A DNA stretch of 43,920 nucleotides from S010-25 sp964441285 (GTDB taxonomy: Bacteria > Pseudomonadota > Gammaproteobacteria > SZUA-229): positions 1 through 43,920 of the forward strand of contig CAYTUK010000017.1 in assembly GCA_964441285.1 (NCBI GenBank), read 5' to 3'. The notes under the pieces are model-generated. The model was not told where the DNA came from. It worked only from the letters and a program-made list of their open reading frames with translations, and did not search any database. Position 1 is the stretch's first letter; every line of letters begins with the position of its first letter. Shown piece after piece: positions 36,342 to 43,817 of the stretch. The translations under genes were made by a program, and so were the position numbers.

Positions 36342-36400
36342 GGGGGCAACTGGGGGCAAGATTAGGGGCAACAGCACTACCCTCCAAAAGAGTTGCCCCC
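36342..36400. repeat. GGGGGCAA repeats upstream of the integrase (possible arm-type sites)
   Basis: gggggcaac (36342), gggggcaag (36352) and ggggcaac (36365) are direct repeats spaced about 10-13 bp apart. An inverted copy, agttgccccc (36391-36400), pairs with gggggcaact and abuts the integrase start. Such iterated motifs beside attL are typical binding sites for the integrase or excisionase, which could also control int expression. That function is inferred. Confidence 0.5.
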
Positions 36401-36401
36401 A

Positions 36402-37616
36402 ATGCCATTAACTAACACCACAATCCGCAACGCTAAACCGAGCGACAAAGCCAGAAGACTATTTGATGGTGGAGGCTTATATCTTGAAGTTGCCCCCAGT
36501 GGCGGCAAATGGTGGCGATTAAAGTATCGTTTTGGAGGCAAGGAAAAACGGCTATCGCTTGGCGTCTACCCTGATGTCACACTTAAAGATGCACGTATAC
36601 GACGTGATGAAGCTCGTAAATTACTGGCAAACGACATCGACCCTAGCGAAAACCGCAAAACGCAAAAGGCGGCAAATGTTGAACGCGGCGCTAATAGCTT
36701 TGAAGTGATAGCGCGTGAATGGTTTACCAAATATTCACCCTCCTGGTCAGAGACTCATTCCACAAGAATTATCCGCCGTCTTGAACGTGATATTTTCCCC
36801 TGGCTTGGCGGCAAAGCCATCGCTGAAATTACCGCACAGCAATTACTCGCGGTTATCCGCCGTATCGAAGAACGAGGCGCATTAGAAACATCGCACCGGG
36901 CATTAAGCGACTGCGGTCGCGTGTTTCGATATGCAGTAGCCACTGGACGAGCTGAACGTGATCCTTCTGGTGATTTAAGAGGCGCGCTTCCTCCGGTCGG
37001 TGAAAAAAAGCATTTTGCTGCCGTTACTGAACCTAAGCAGGTTGCAGAATTATTACGAACACTGGATGGCTATGAAGGCACACTGATTGTTCGCAATGCC
37101 CTACGACTGGCACCGCTGGTTTTTGTACGCCCCGGAGAACTACGAAAAGCAAATTGGGCTGATATTGATCTGGAAAATGCCGAATGGCGTTACTATGTAA
37201 CTAAAACCAAATCACAGCACATTGTGCCCTTGTCAAAACAGGCAATATCTATTCTTGAAGAATTAAAGCCGCTAACCAGAAATAGCGAATATGTTTTCCC
37301 CGGCGCCAGAAGTATCAAAAGACCCATGAGCGATAACGCCATCCTTGCCGCCATGCGACGAATGGGAATTGGCAAAGAAGAAATAAGCGGCCACGGGTTT
37401 CGCGCCATAGCTCGAACAATCCTTGATGAAGTGCTGGGATTTCGCCCAGACTACATCGAACATCAGCTTGCTCACGCGGTGCGCGACCCTAATGGCAGAG
37501 CATATAACCGTACTGCGCATTTACCGGAGCGACGAAAAATGATGCAAGCATGGGCTGATTATCTTGATAAGCTAAAAGCAGGTGCGGATATAATTCCAAT
37601 TGATAGAAGCGCCTAA
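36402..37616 (+). CDS. Tyrosine-type site-specific integrase (P4-like, DUF4102 N-terminus)
   Basis: The 404-residue integrase of a genomic island has an N-terminal DUF4102 domain (LTNTTIRNAKPSDKARRLFD, GKWWRLKYRFGGKEKRLSLG) and an SAM-like core-binding domain at about 100-195. The catalytic domain has Arg in VRPGELRKANW, the HGFR box in ISGHGFRAIARTILDE, a second histidine in IEHQLAHAV and the nucleophile tyrosine in GRAYNRTAH. The catalytic residues look intact. The ATG at 36402 fits the family start, though a TTG three codons upstream is possible. It converges with the metallophosphoesterase gene, leaving only 8 bp between stops. Confidence 0.94.
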   Translation: MPLTNTTIRNAKPSDKARRLFDGGGLYLEVAPSGGKWWRLKYRFGGKEKRLSLGVYPDVTLKDARIRRDEARKLLANDIDPSENRKTQKAANVERGANSFEVIAREWFTKYSPSWSETHSTRIIRRLERDIFPWLGGKAIAEITAQQLLAVIRRIEERGALETSHRALSDCGRVFRYAVATGRAERDPSGDLRGALPPVGEKKHFAAVTEPKQVAELLRTLDGYEGTLIVRNALRLAPLVFVRPGELRKANWADIDLENAEWRYYVTKTKSQHIVPLSKQAISILEELKPLTRNSEYVFPGARSIKRPMSDNAILAAMRRMGIGKEEISGHGFRAIARTILDEVLGFRPDYIEHQLAHAVRDPNGRAYNRTAHLPERRKMMQAWADYLDKLKAGADIIPIDRSA

Positions 37617-37624
37617 CACTTAAT

Positions 37625-38551
37625 TCAATCTTCCTGTCGATCCACCCAAATAAACTTATCGTTAGATAACTGCTGCTCTCCGTCCCAGCGGTACGCTGTG
37701 AGCTTACCGCCTTCTTTTGCAACGCTATAATCCACACAGGCAATGTTCGTAGCAAGAAGCTGAGGCTTACCTTCTAACCAGTAATGACCAAGAAAGACTG
37801 GCTTTTCAGAATGTGAATACTCTACAAGATGATCAACATCTATATTGTCATCAGGAATATGTGTCACGGCTGATTCAGGCCCCATAAATGCCTTTTTATA
37901 GGTTGTCGCTGTTTTGTCCCACCAACGAATGCGGATATGGTTGCGTTCATTCCCATCCTTATCAAAAAAGCTCTTTCCGTCAGTTAAGTGAATCTCCTTA
38001 CCCTTTAGCAAAGTTTCTATAGCATCATATTCCCATTCGTCTTCATCACAACTCTTTTGAAGAAGCGTATCTGTGAGTATATTACCTGAATAGCTCTTCT
38101 TAATTTTCAGTACCCAGGTTTTATCCCAGCAGGCATGAATCAAACGTAAGCCATCCAAATCCAGCCAGAGAGGCAGAGTCTTGAACCAGTTAATAACATC
38201 GGCATAATCCTCTTTATCCGATTCATACGCATTTAGAAATGCCTTATGCTGTTTGTAGTTTTTTTCACTATGCTCTCGAAAACCAGCATGATAAGCAATA
38301 GCATTAAACTCATGGTTACCCATTACAGCCATTGCTGAACCAGTTTTTATCATTGGCCGTACAATATCAATAACACCACGCTGATCTGGATTGCGGTCGA
38401 TAAAGTCACCAAGAAAAAGAACCTTCCGTGATGGATGCTGATATACACCGCTATTGCTGATGTAACCAAGTTTTTCGAGCAGTAGCTTCAGACTGCTAGA
38501 ACAGCCGTGAATGTCACCGATTATGTCATAACCCGTATATTTATTTTTCAT
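37625..38551 (-). CDS. Metallophosphoesterase (calcineurin-like, bis-5'-nucleosyl-tetraphosphatase/PrpE type)
   Basis: The 308-residue protein carries all di-metal phosphoesterase motifs in order: YDIIGDIHGCSSSL (residues 8-21), LFLGDFIDRNPDQRG, VMGNHEFNAIAYH, RLIHACWDKTW and VFLGHYWLEGKPQ. The C-terminus adds NIACVDYSVAKEGGKLTAYR, as in Ap4A hydrolase/PrpE-like enzymes. An insertion of about 70 charged residues between the fourth and fifth motifs (about 175-250) is unlike housekeeping members. Its substrate could be a protein phosphate or a dinucleotide, which cannot be told. Its ATG overlaps the TGA of the upstream unknown gene by 4 bp, so the two form one unit. Confidence 0.88.
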   Translation of the reverse strand: MKNKYTGYDIIGDIHGCSSSLKLLLEKLGYISNSGVYQHPSRKVLFLGDFIDRNPDQRGVIDIVRPMIKTGSAMAVMGNHEFNAIAYHAGFREHSEKNYKQHKAFLNAYESDKEDYADVINWFKTLPLWLDLDGLRLIHACWDKTWVLKIKKSYSGNILTDTLLQKSCDEDEWEYDAIETLLKGKEIHLTDGKSFFDKDGNERNHIRIRWWDKTATTYKKAFMGPESAVTHIPDDNIDVDHLVEYSHSEKPVFLGHYWLEGKPQLLATNIACVDYSVAKEGGKLTAYRWDGEQQLSNDKFIWVDRQED

Positions 38552-39267
38552 GTAAGACTCAATTTTAGCTCCTCAACTATTTTTTTCCATTGATCATTTA
38601 TAAGTTGATTTTCATCCTTGGTAATAGCCCGGTTTCGTAATACTTCGAGCGGATACCATTTTCCATTTTTCTCCTTATAAAACATTCTGTCATAAATATT
38701 GCCCGTATGAGATTTACGCCAGGGTTCGTACGCCTCCGATAATAATGTAAAAGCATGGTTGAGGCTGATCGCTGGCTCATCAGACACGCCTTCTGGTAAA
38801 TCAACACCACTGGTTATAACGCCCTTTGGCCGTAGCCCCTGTACATCAAGCCATATACCGCCTTCAGCATTTGGGTCAGTATTTTTTTGCGTTTCTGTTG
38901 CGCCTCCTATAGTTATGCTTACAAATCGCGTATCGACAGAAAGTAGAATTTGATGAAAAACGGTACCAAGACATATCCTATTTGAATCCAGGCTCATTAA
39001 ATGTTTATACAGTTTTGCGTCAATTGCTGGTTCAGATTTAATAGTGAGGGCAACCAACAATTTCGTACCTTTATCCAGAATTTTATGTCGGCTTTTACAT
39101 TTGAGCTTTTCGATAAATTGCTTATCTTTAACGGAACCCTCATTCAAAATCAGGTCTGCGACTGCGCCCTCTTTCATAGGCAAAAAACCACCATAAAAAT
39201 ACTCCCAGTTACCATTGATAAACTTTACTGGTACACGTAGTAGTTTTGGTTTATAGATGTCATTCAT
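38548..39267 (-). CDS. Hypothetical protein, partner of the metallophosphoesterase
   Basis: I do not recognise this 239-residue protein. It has no signal peptide, membrane segment or familiar catalytic motif. Visible features are a mixed alpha/beta N-terminal half (LRVPVKFINGNWEYFYGGFL, KSRHKILDKGTKLLVALTIK), a middle rich in Gly and Asp (SITIGGATETQKNTDPNAEG, GIWLDVQGLRPKGVITSG), and a helical C-terminus with Trp-rich YEPWRKSHTGNIYDRMFY. It is the first gene of a two-gene minus-strand operon, translationally coupled (ATGA) to the phosphoesterase. The pair lies in a tmRNA-integrated island and is divergent from an XRE/ImmA regulator. Confidence 0.8.
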   Translation of the reverse strand: MNDIYKPKLLRVPVKFINGNWEYFYGGFLPMKEGAVADLILNEGSVKDKQFIEKLKCKSRHKILDKGTKLLVALTIKSEPAIDAKLYKHLMSLDSNRICLGTVFHQILLSVDTRFVSITIGGATETQKNTDPNAEGGIWLDVQGLRPKGVITSGVDLPEGVSDEPAISLNHAFTLLSEAYEPWRKSHTGNIYDRMFYKEKNGKWYPLEVLRNRAITKDENQLINDQWKKIVEELKLSLT

Positions 39268-39391
39268 TTAACCCGCCTCCTTGTCATGCGCAGAATCTAC
39301 AGCTTATGGCTCTCTTACAACGTCTGAGTTTTGCTGAAATGCAGCCCGTATCTACAGCCGAACTTTCGATTGGAATCACCACCTAACTTGA

Positions 39392-39411
39392 TTATACTTG
39401 ATTTTGTATAA
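39392..39411. promoter_or_regulatory. Candidate operator over the XRE/ImmA promoter
   Basis: TTATAC-TTGATTTT-GTATAA is a 6-bp inverted repeat with an 8-bp spacer that covers the -35 region of the promoter at 39398-39425. It is a plausible autoregulatory site for the encoded HTH protein, and could also act on the divergent gene pair. Confidence 0.45.
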
Positions 39412-39425
39412 AATATGATTATAAT
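39398..39425 (+). promoter_or_regulatory. Promoter giving a leaderless XRE/ImmA mRNA
   Basis: TTGATT (39398-39403), a 16-bp spacer and a perfect TATAAT (39420-39425) predict a start at about 39431-39433, which coincides with the ATG at 39433. No ribosome binding site is present, consistent with a leaderless message as known for phage repressors. Confidence 0.55.
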
Positions 39426-39432
39426 ACGCATC

Positions 39433-40557
39433 ATGCAAAAAAACCTCCAGTCCGATACTATTCAACGTGCCTTGGCTGAAAACGGATTAACGCAGAAGGA
39501 GCTGGCTGCAACTCTTGGAGTCTCTGCTCAAGCAGTCACTAATTGGTTAAAAGGTAAAGATTTTCCCCGCCCTGCCACGCTTCTCAAGCTAGCAGCAACA
39601 CTTAAGCTTGATTTTGACGAAATTGTACAAAACAACAATAGCGGGCAGCCTATTGTGGCTTTTCGCAAAAAAGGTAACGCCAAGACGACTCAAAAACATG
39701 TTACCAGAGCTAAAGAAATGGGTATGTTACTGAAACCGCTCGTGCCCTATTTACCGGAACAACAGGCATTGAGGACACAAATTACCACTCCGTCAACTGA
39801 CTACGAAAAACTGAATGTTGTTGTTTCACAGACCCGCTCTCGTCTGGGTATTGGTGAGCAGGCAGTGCTGAGTTATGAGCAGCTAATTGGTGAGTTCAAA
39901 AACACTGGTGCTATCCTAGTACCCGTTATGTGGGGTGCAAAACAACGCCATGAAAATGCGATTCATATTCGACTACCCGAGAAAGACATTACCTTTATTC
40001 TACTCAATCTGGATACCCATATTGAAGATTTCAAATTCTGGATGGCGCACGAACTGGCACATGTTTATACCCCTGATCTTGCTGGCACTGAAGAAGGCGA
40101 AGATTATGCTGATGCGTTTGCCGGTGCCCTGTTATTTCCACAGCCCTGCGTAGAAGCCTGTTATCAAGAGATACACAGGAAAAGAAGCGAGACTGGTATC
40201 ATTAACGCATTGTTTGAATGCGCACAAAATCATCTTATTTCAATTAACACTGTGTACCAGCAAATAAAACAATATACGGAAGCAAAGCAGTTGCCAGCGC
40301 TCTCCATAACAGAAAATGCCCTACACGCAACGCGCAACAGTATTACCGGGCCATTGATTAGTGAAGTGTTATACGATCCAATGCCACCAGCACCGGATAT
40401 TTATATTGCTTCATGTAAAAATACCTTCCAATCGGATTTCTTTGACGCACTGAAACAAATGCTAAAAGAACAGGCCACAGAATCTGGCTATATACAGCAA
40501 ATTCTTGATATGTCTGTGCATGACGCGAAGTCACTCTATGAGGCGCTTCGTCATTGA
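39433..40557 (+). CDS. XRE-family HTH regulator fused to an ImmA/IrrE-type metallopeptidase
   Basis: From the ATG at 39433 the protein has 374 residues. An N-terminal XRE helix-turn-helix (about 8-65: LTQKELAATLGVSAQAVTNW) is followed by a linker and a peptidase M78 domain. The zinc motif HELAH is at residues 206-210, in FWMAHELAHVYTPDL, and the third ligand region is EEGEDYADAFAGALLFP. Such fusions cleave or control repressors and antitoxins in mobile elements. An earlier in-frame ATG (39415) lies inside the promoter -10 region and is less likely. The regulator is divergent from the phosphoesterase pair and may control it (inference). An IS3-family element starts about 40 bp after its stop. 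Confidence 0.88.
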   Translation: MQKNLQSDTIQRALAENGLTQKELAATLGVSAQAVTNWLKGKDFPRPATLLKLAATLKLDFDEIVQNNNSGQPIVAFRKKGNAKTTQKHVTRAKEMGMLLKPLVPYLPEQQALRTQITTPSTDYEKLNVVVSQTRSRLGIGEQAVLSYEQLIGEFKNTGAILVPVMWGAKQRHENAIHIRLPEKDITFILLNLDTHIEDFKFWMAHELAHVYTPDLAGTEEGEDYADAFAGALLFPQPCVEACYQEIHRKRSETGIINALFECAQNHLISINTVYQQIKQYTEAKQLPALSITENALHATRNSITGPLISEVLYDPMPPAPDIYIASCKNTFQSDFFDALKQMLKEQATESGYIQQILDMSVHDAKSLYEALRH

Positions 40558-40642
40558 CCCCGATATTACTGGATACCAATGCCTACCTTCCCCCCTGTGT
40601 CAGGATAGTTGTCGCCTCTAATTTTCATTAGAGGAAAACAAA

Positions 40643-41161
40643 ATGGGTATAAGACAAACGCAATCATTTAAAATACAAGCGGTAGAAAAGGCACTGAGCC
40701 GGTCGCCGCAAACAAGCTTACAAGAGATAGCTGATAGCCTTGGAGTTGGTTATTCAACCTTAGGGAAATGGATTTCAAAAACGAGAAAACATGAACTGGA
40801 AAGTGATCACACTGTGATGAAAACAAAATAAAAAAGACCGCAGGACTGGAGCCTGGAAGAAAGGCTAAACATGGTCATCACCTGTGCCTCACAGGATGAA
40901 GAAAAAATGAATGCACATTGTCGTGAGCAAGGTGTTTATTCACATCAGGTTATGCAGTGGAAAAAGGATTTTACCCAGCCACATTCAGCGACCAGCAAAG
41001 CCAATACAAAAGCTGAGAATAAGGCATTAAAAGCGCAGAACAAAGTATTAACGAAAGAACTGAATCGTAAAGACAAAGCCCTGGCTGAAACCGCCGCTCT
41101 ATTGGTATTGCAAAAAAAAGTAAGCGCTATCTGGGGAAACGACGAGGGCAACTTACAATGA
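40643..41161 (+). pseudogene. IS3-family transposase orfA, interrupted by a nonsense codon
   Basis: The frame opens at ATG 40643 with an HTH region (QEIADSLGVGYSTLGKWISK). It reads ELESDHTVMKTK and then hits TAA at 40829-40831. The same frame continues without a shift as KRPQDWSLEERLNMVITCAS, the conserved middle of this orfA type, through a leucine/lysine-rich coiled coil to TGA at 41161. In relatives I recall, the codon after MKTK is Glu (GAA), so a single G-to-T change explains the stop. The full product would be 172 residues. The end overlaps orfB by ATGA. Confidence 0.85.
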
Positions 41162-42207
41162 AAAAAGAAAGAAATGAAATCATTGAACTGATTAATGAAG
41201 CGCATACATCCGGTGCACGCCAGCTTGAAGCATGTAAAGTCATCGGTCTTACCCCAAGGACATTACAGCGATGGAAACAGCCTGACAAGGCAGCAGATGG
41301 CCGTATTAATGCACCCCATGCACCGGCCAATAAACTCACACCGATGGAAAGACAGCGCATTATCCAGACGGCGAACAAGCGCGAATACGCCACCCTGCCG
41401 CCGAGCAAGATCGTGCCAAAACTCGCCGACGAAGGGGTTTATATCGCTTCAGAGTCCACCTTTTACCGTGTACTGAAAGAAGCCAGCCAATTACCACACC
41501 GACAACAGGCAAAGCCTGATAGACAGGTTAAAAAGCCCCGCGCTTTAACCGCAACCCAGCCAAACCAAATTTACACCTGGGACATCACCTATTTGCCGAC
41601 ACAGGTCAAAGGCATCTTTTTATATCTGTACCTGGTGATGGACATATACAGTCGCAAAATTGTTGGCTGGCAGGTACATGAAGAAGAGTCCAGCATCCTG
41701 GCAAGTCGCCTGATGATCGATATCTGCCAGCGTGAAGGCGTTGCGCCTGATCAGGTGATACTGCACTCAGATAACGGCAGCCCGATGAAAGGCGCGACCA
41801 TGCTGGCAACGCTGCAAGAGCTTGGCGTGATTCCGTCCTTTAGCCGACCGTCAGTGAGTAATGATAACCCGTATTCTGAATCCTTGTTCCGTACCTTAAA
41901 GTACAGACCGGAATATCCTGAAAAGCCATTTGCCGATCTGCTGTCTACGCGGGTCTGGGTACAGGGTTTTGTTGACTGGTATAACCTTGAGCATCTGCAT
42001 AGCGCGATACAGTTTGTTACGCCTGAACAACGCCATAACGGAGAAGATATTGCAATACTGAAAAACAGAAGTCGAGTATATGAACAGGCTAAAAACAAAA
42101 ATCCGGAACGCTGGAGTGGTGAAATAAGAAACTGGAAACCAGTCGCCAGTGTTTACCTCAATCCAGAAAAACAAGAACAGGGTCTTGTGGGAAAAAAGGC
42201 GGCATAA
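41158..42207 (+). CDS. IS3-family transposase orfB (DDE integrase core)
   Basis: The 349-residue transposase begins with an HTH-like region (LEACKVIGLTPRTLQRWK). The rve/DDE catalytic core is intact: Asp142 in YTWDITYLPTQ, Asp205 in ILHSDNGSP and Glu241 in NPYSESLFRTLKY, with the D-35-E spacing of retroviral-type integrases. The start overlaps the orfA stop (ATGA). Because orfA is broken, the copy is probably immobile unless complemented. Confidence 0.93.
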   Translation: MKKERNEIIELINEAHTSGARQLEACKVIGLTPRTLQRWKQPDKAADGRINAPHAPANKLTPMERQRIIQTANKREYATLPPSKIVPKLADEGVYIASESTFYRVLKEASQLPHRQQAKPDRQVKKPRALTATQPNQIYTWDITYLPTQVKGIFLYLYLVMDIYSRKIVGWQVHEEESSILASRLMIDICQREGVAPDQVILHSDNGSPMKGATMLATLQELGVIPSFSRPSVSNDNPYSESLFRTLKYRPEYPEKPFADLLSTRVWVQGFVDWYNLEHLHSAIQFVTPEQRHNGEDIAILKNRSRVYEQAKNKNPERWSGEIRNWKPVASVYLNPEKQEQGLVGKKAA

Positions 42208-42319
42208 TTTTTAACTTTAGGCGACAACTCTCTTGAAAAACACCGGTATCGCGGTCAACTGAGCTAGGCCGTTAGATTTCTATAGTAGTATCCCAGAATA
42301 TTTAAACTTTCAATAGATA

Positions 42320-42347
42320 TTGACAACTCACGATTTCCACATATAAT
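42320..42347 (+). promoter_or_regulatory. Consensus sigma-70 promoter of the vapBC-type operon
   Basis: TTGACA (42320-42325), 16 bp, TATAAT (42342-42347): both hexamers match the consensus exactly, about 30 bp before the antitoxin ATG. Confidence 0.8.
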
Positions 42348-42362
42348 TTAACATATAGTTAA
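42348..42362. promoter_or_regulatory. Palindromic operator between promoter and antitoxin
   Basis: TTAAC-ATATA-GTTAA is a perfect palindrome lying directly after the -10 box, over the expected transcription start. This is the usual position for autorepression by an antitoxin-toxin complex. Confidence 0.6.
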
Positions 42363-42377
42363 TTGAAAGGTGTCATT

Positions 42378-42608
42378 ATGGGGCAAGTTACAATTTATCT
42401 CGAAAATGAAATAGAAAATAGAATGAAAACAGCCGCAAAATCTGCTCATTTATCAAAAAGTAAGTGGATAGCTAAGCTTATTTGTGAAAAGGTAGCAAAC
42501 GAATGGCCACGTTCAGTTGTTGATTCTGTGGGGAGCTGGGAAGACTTTCCATCTATTGAAGATATAAGAAAAAAATCTGGTGTTGATGCTAAGCGTGAAA
42601 ATTTTTAA
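42378..42608 (+). CDS. Antitoxin of a VapBC-type system (ribbon-helix-helix-like)
   Basis: The 76-residue protein starts at an ATG 7 nt after AAAGG. The N-terminal strand and two helices (MGQVTIYLENEIENRMKTAA, AHLSKSKWIAKLICEKV) fit a CopG/ribbon-helix-helix DNA-binding fold. The C-terminal tail (SWEDFPSIEDIRKKSGVDAK) is the likely toxin-wrapping part. It shares one base with the toxin start (TAATG). The region is AT-rich relative to the core genome, consistent with acquisition. Confidence 0.85.
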   Translation: MGQVTIYLENEIENRMKTAAKSAHLSKSKWIAKLICEKVANEWPRSVVDSVGSWEDFPSIEDIRKKSGVDAKRENF

Positions 42609-43003
42609 TGTACATTCTTGACACAAATACACTAATTTATTTCTTTAAAAACATGGGTAATGTACCAAGTAAGTTGCTAGCTATTCCCCCTAAAAAAATT
42701 GCAATTCCTGCCATTGTTGTTTTTGAACTAGAATATGGAATAGCGAGATCAAGCTCCCCCAAAAAAAGACAGGCTCAACTAAAAGAAATATGCTCTTTAG
42801 TTAATTTACTTCCTTTTGGGAATAAAGAAGCACGTTCAGCTGCATTTATTAGAGCTAATTTGGAAAAAAAAGGAACTCCAATAGGTCCATATGATGTTTT
42901 AATTGCTGGAACGGCATTGGAACATGAAGGAATTCTAGTTACTAATAACTTAAAAGAGTTTTCGAGGGTTTCTAAATTAAAAACAGAAAACTGGTACTCT
43001 TAA
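42608..43003 (+). CDS. PIN-domain ribonuclease toxin (VapC-like)
   Basis: The 131-residue PIN-domain protein has the acidic active site of VapC RNases: Asp5 in YILDTNTLIYFFK, Glu40/Glu42 in VVFELEYGIA and Asp96 in IGPYDVLIAGTAL, with the end VTNNLKEFSRV typical of the VapC/FitB group. These toxins cut initiator tRNA or rRNA when released from the antitoxin. Length and motifs are complete, so the module is probably functional. Confidence 0.92.
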   Translation: MYILDTNTLIYFFKNMGNVPSKLLAIPPKKIAIPAIVVFELEYGIARSSSPKKRQAQLKEICSLVNLLPFGNKEARSAAFIRANLEKKGTPIGPYDVLIAGTALEHEGILVTNNLKEFSRVSKLKTENWYS

Positions 43004-43062
43004 AATAATTACTATGAATAAAACCAAATCTAACCAGTGACTGTGGTTCAAAGTCAACTGTT

Positions 43063-43182
43063 TTACGCTAATTTTCCATCCCAAACGGTACCATTTTTTA
43101 CCATCGTATTCAGGATAGTAATCAACCGTCTCATACAAGAAATAAGCGTTACTTTCCTGAGCTTACCTGCTTGCAGGTAACC
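43063..43182 (-). pseudogene. IS110-family transposase, C-terminal remnant
   Basis: On the minus strand the frame reads GYLQAGKLRKVTLISCMRRL, then ITILNTMVKNGTVWDGKLA and a stop at 43063. This matches the C-terminal tail of IS110-family transposases (KxxLxACMRKLLTILNxM pattern, from memory). Everything upstream is missing. The cut point at about 43180 coincides with a perfect palindrome and with the start of the HsdR-like fragment. Confidence 0.7.
43163..43180. repeat. 18-bp palindrome at the IS110-remnant/HsdR-fragment junction
   Basis: TTACCTGC-TT-GCAGGTAA is perfectly self-complementary and sits at the join of the two remnants. It could be a recombination or IS110 target site, or simply part of the transposase codons. 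Confidence 0.5.
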
Positions 43183-43373
43183 ACCCCGATAAAGACAAGG
43201 ATGATATTTTAGTTTTAGACTTTACCAACAATACACAGAAAATATTTAAGGCATTCAACAAACACCGAAAAGGCTCACCCTATACCGAAAGAGAACCAGA
43301 TAAATCATCGCTAGACGAAGTTTATACCAGCGTGATTGAAGCAGAGGTGTTTAGCCCCGCTGACATTAGCAAA
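43182..43373 (+). pseudogene. Fragment resembling type I restriction enzyme HsdR (helicase part)
   Basis: An open stretch without a start codon reads HPDKDKDDILVLDFTNNTQK, then IFKAFNKHRKGSPYTEREPD and SSLDEVYTSVIEAEVFSPAD. The pattern (VLDFxN, xAF, then LxxVYxxI..EVF) fits the region after the helicase motifs in HsdR proteins. It is truncated on the left by the IS110 remnant and on the right by what looks like an IS66 end (GTAAGCG at 43374). About 60 residues remain of roughly 1000. Confidence 0.55.
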
Positions 43374-43817
43374 GTAAGCGGCCAAACAAGCACGTTCTTC
43401 CTTTAACATAAGTTACAAAATAAACTCATCGCGAAACCACAACGACCGAGGAGTTTTCCATGCACGATACCAACCAAGGCCAGAAGAGTATAAAGCCGAA
43501 TCAACGACGTCAAAAAATACGCCGCTCTGCTGACGAGTGGAGCCGCATTATTGCTGATTATAAAACCAGCGGCCTGACTCAGCGAGACTTCTGCCAACAA
43601 CGCGATATCGCTTATAGTTCATTTACCAACGGGTTAATCAAACTCAAAAAACTGCGGATGGATTTATCGACAGAGAGTCGCCCGTCCCCCTTGTTTATTG
43701 ATGTATCCGCAGATAAGCCATTACTTCAGAATGAAGACAATGCGTGGGATGTCGAGCTAGCCTTTGCTAACGGCACGGTTTTACGACTGAAACAACCACA
43801 GGTTTAGACCACTACAG
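43374..43817 (+). mobile_element. IS66-family element, left part only
   Basis: GTAAGCGGCCAAAC at 43374 resembles the left terminal repeat of IS66 elements and interrupts the HsdR-like reading frame. The tnpA-type gene follows, but the expected tnpB and tnpC do not. An IS3-type reading frame appears instead directly after it, so the element is truncated. Confidence 0.6.
43460..43807 (+). CDS. IS66-family TnpA accessory protein
   Basis: The 115-residue protein resembles IS66 TnpA (InsA). The N-terminal helix-turn-helix is RRSADEWSRIIADYKTSGLT, followed by QRDFCQQRDIAYSSFTNGLI, and the C-terminal beta region is WDVELAFANGTVLRLKQPQV. A GAGGAG site precedes the ATG. The frame is complete, but its partner genes are missing, so it probably has no function in transposition here. 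Confidence 0.82.
   Translation: MHDTNQGQKSIKPNQRRQKIRRSADEWSRIIADYKTSGLTQRDFCQQRDIAYSSFTNGLIKLKKLRMDLSTESRPSPLFIDVSADKPLLQNEDNAWDVELAFANGTVLRLKQPQV

Larger units (their letters stand above)
40598..42238 (+). mobile_element. IS3-family insertion sequence (about 1.64 kb), orfA damaged
   Basis: Near the ends, AGTTGTCGCCT (40607-40617) and its complement AGGCGACAACT (42219-42229) form terminal inverted repeats. The 9 bp outside each are partly similar (TGTCAGGAT and TTTCAAGAG), which places the ends near 40598 and 42238. No target duplication is evident. It contains orfA with an in-frame stop and an intact orfB. Confidence 0.85.
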
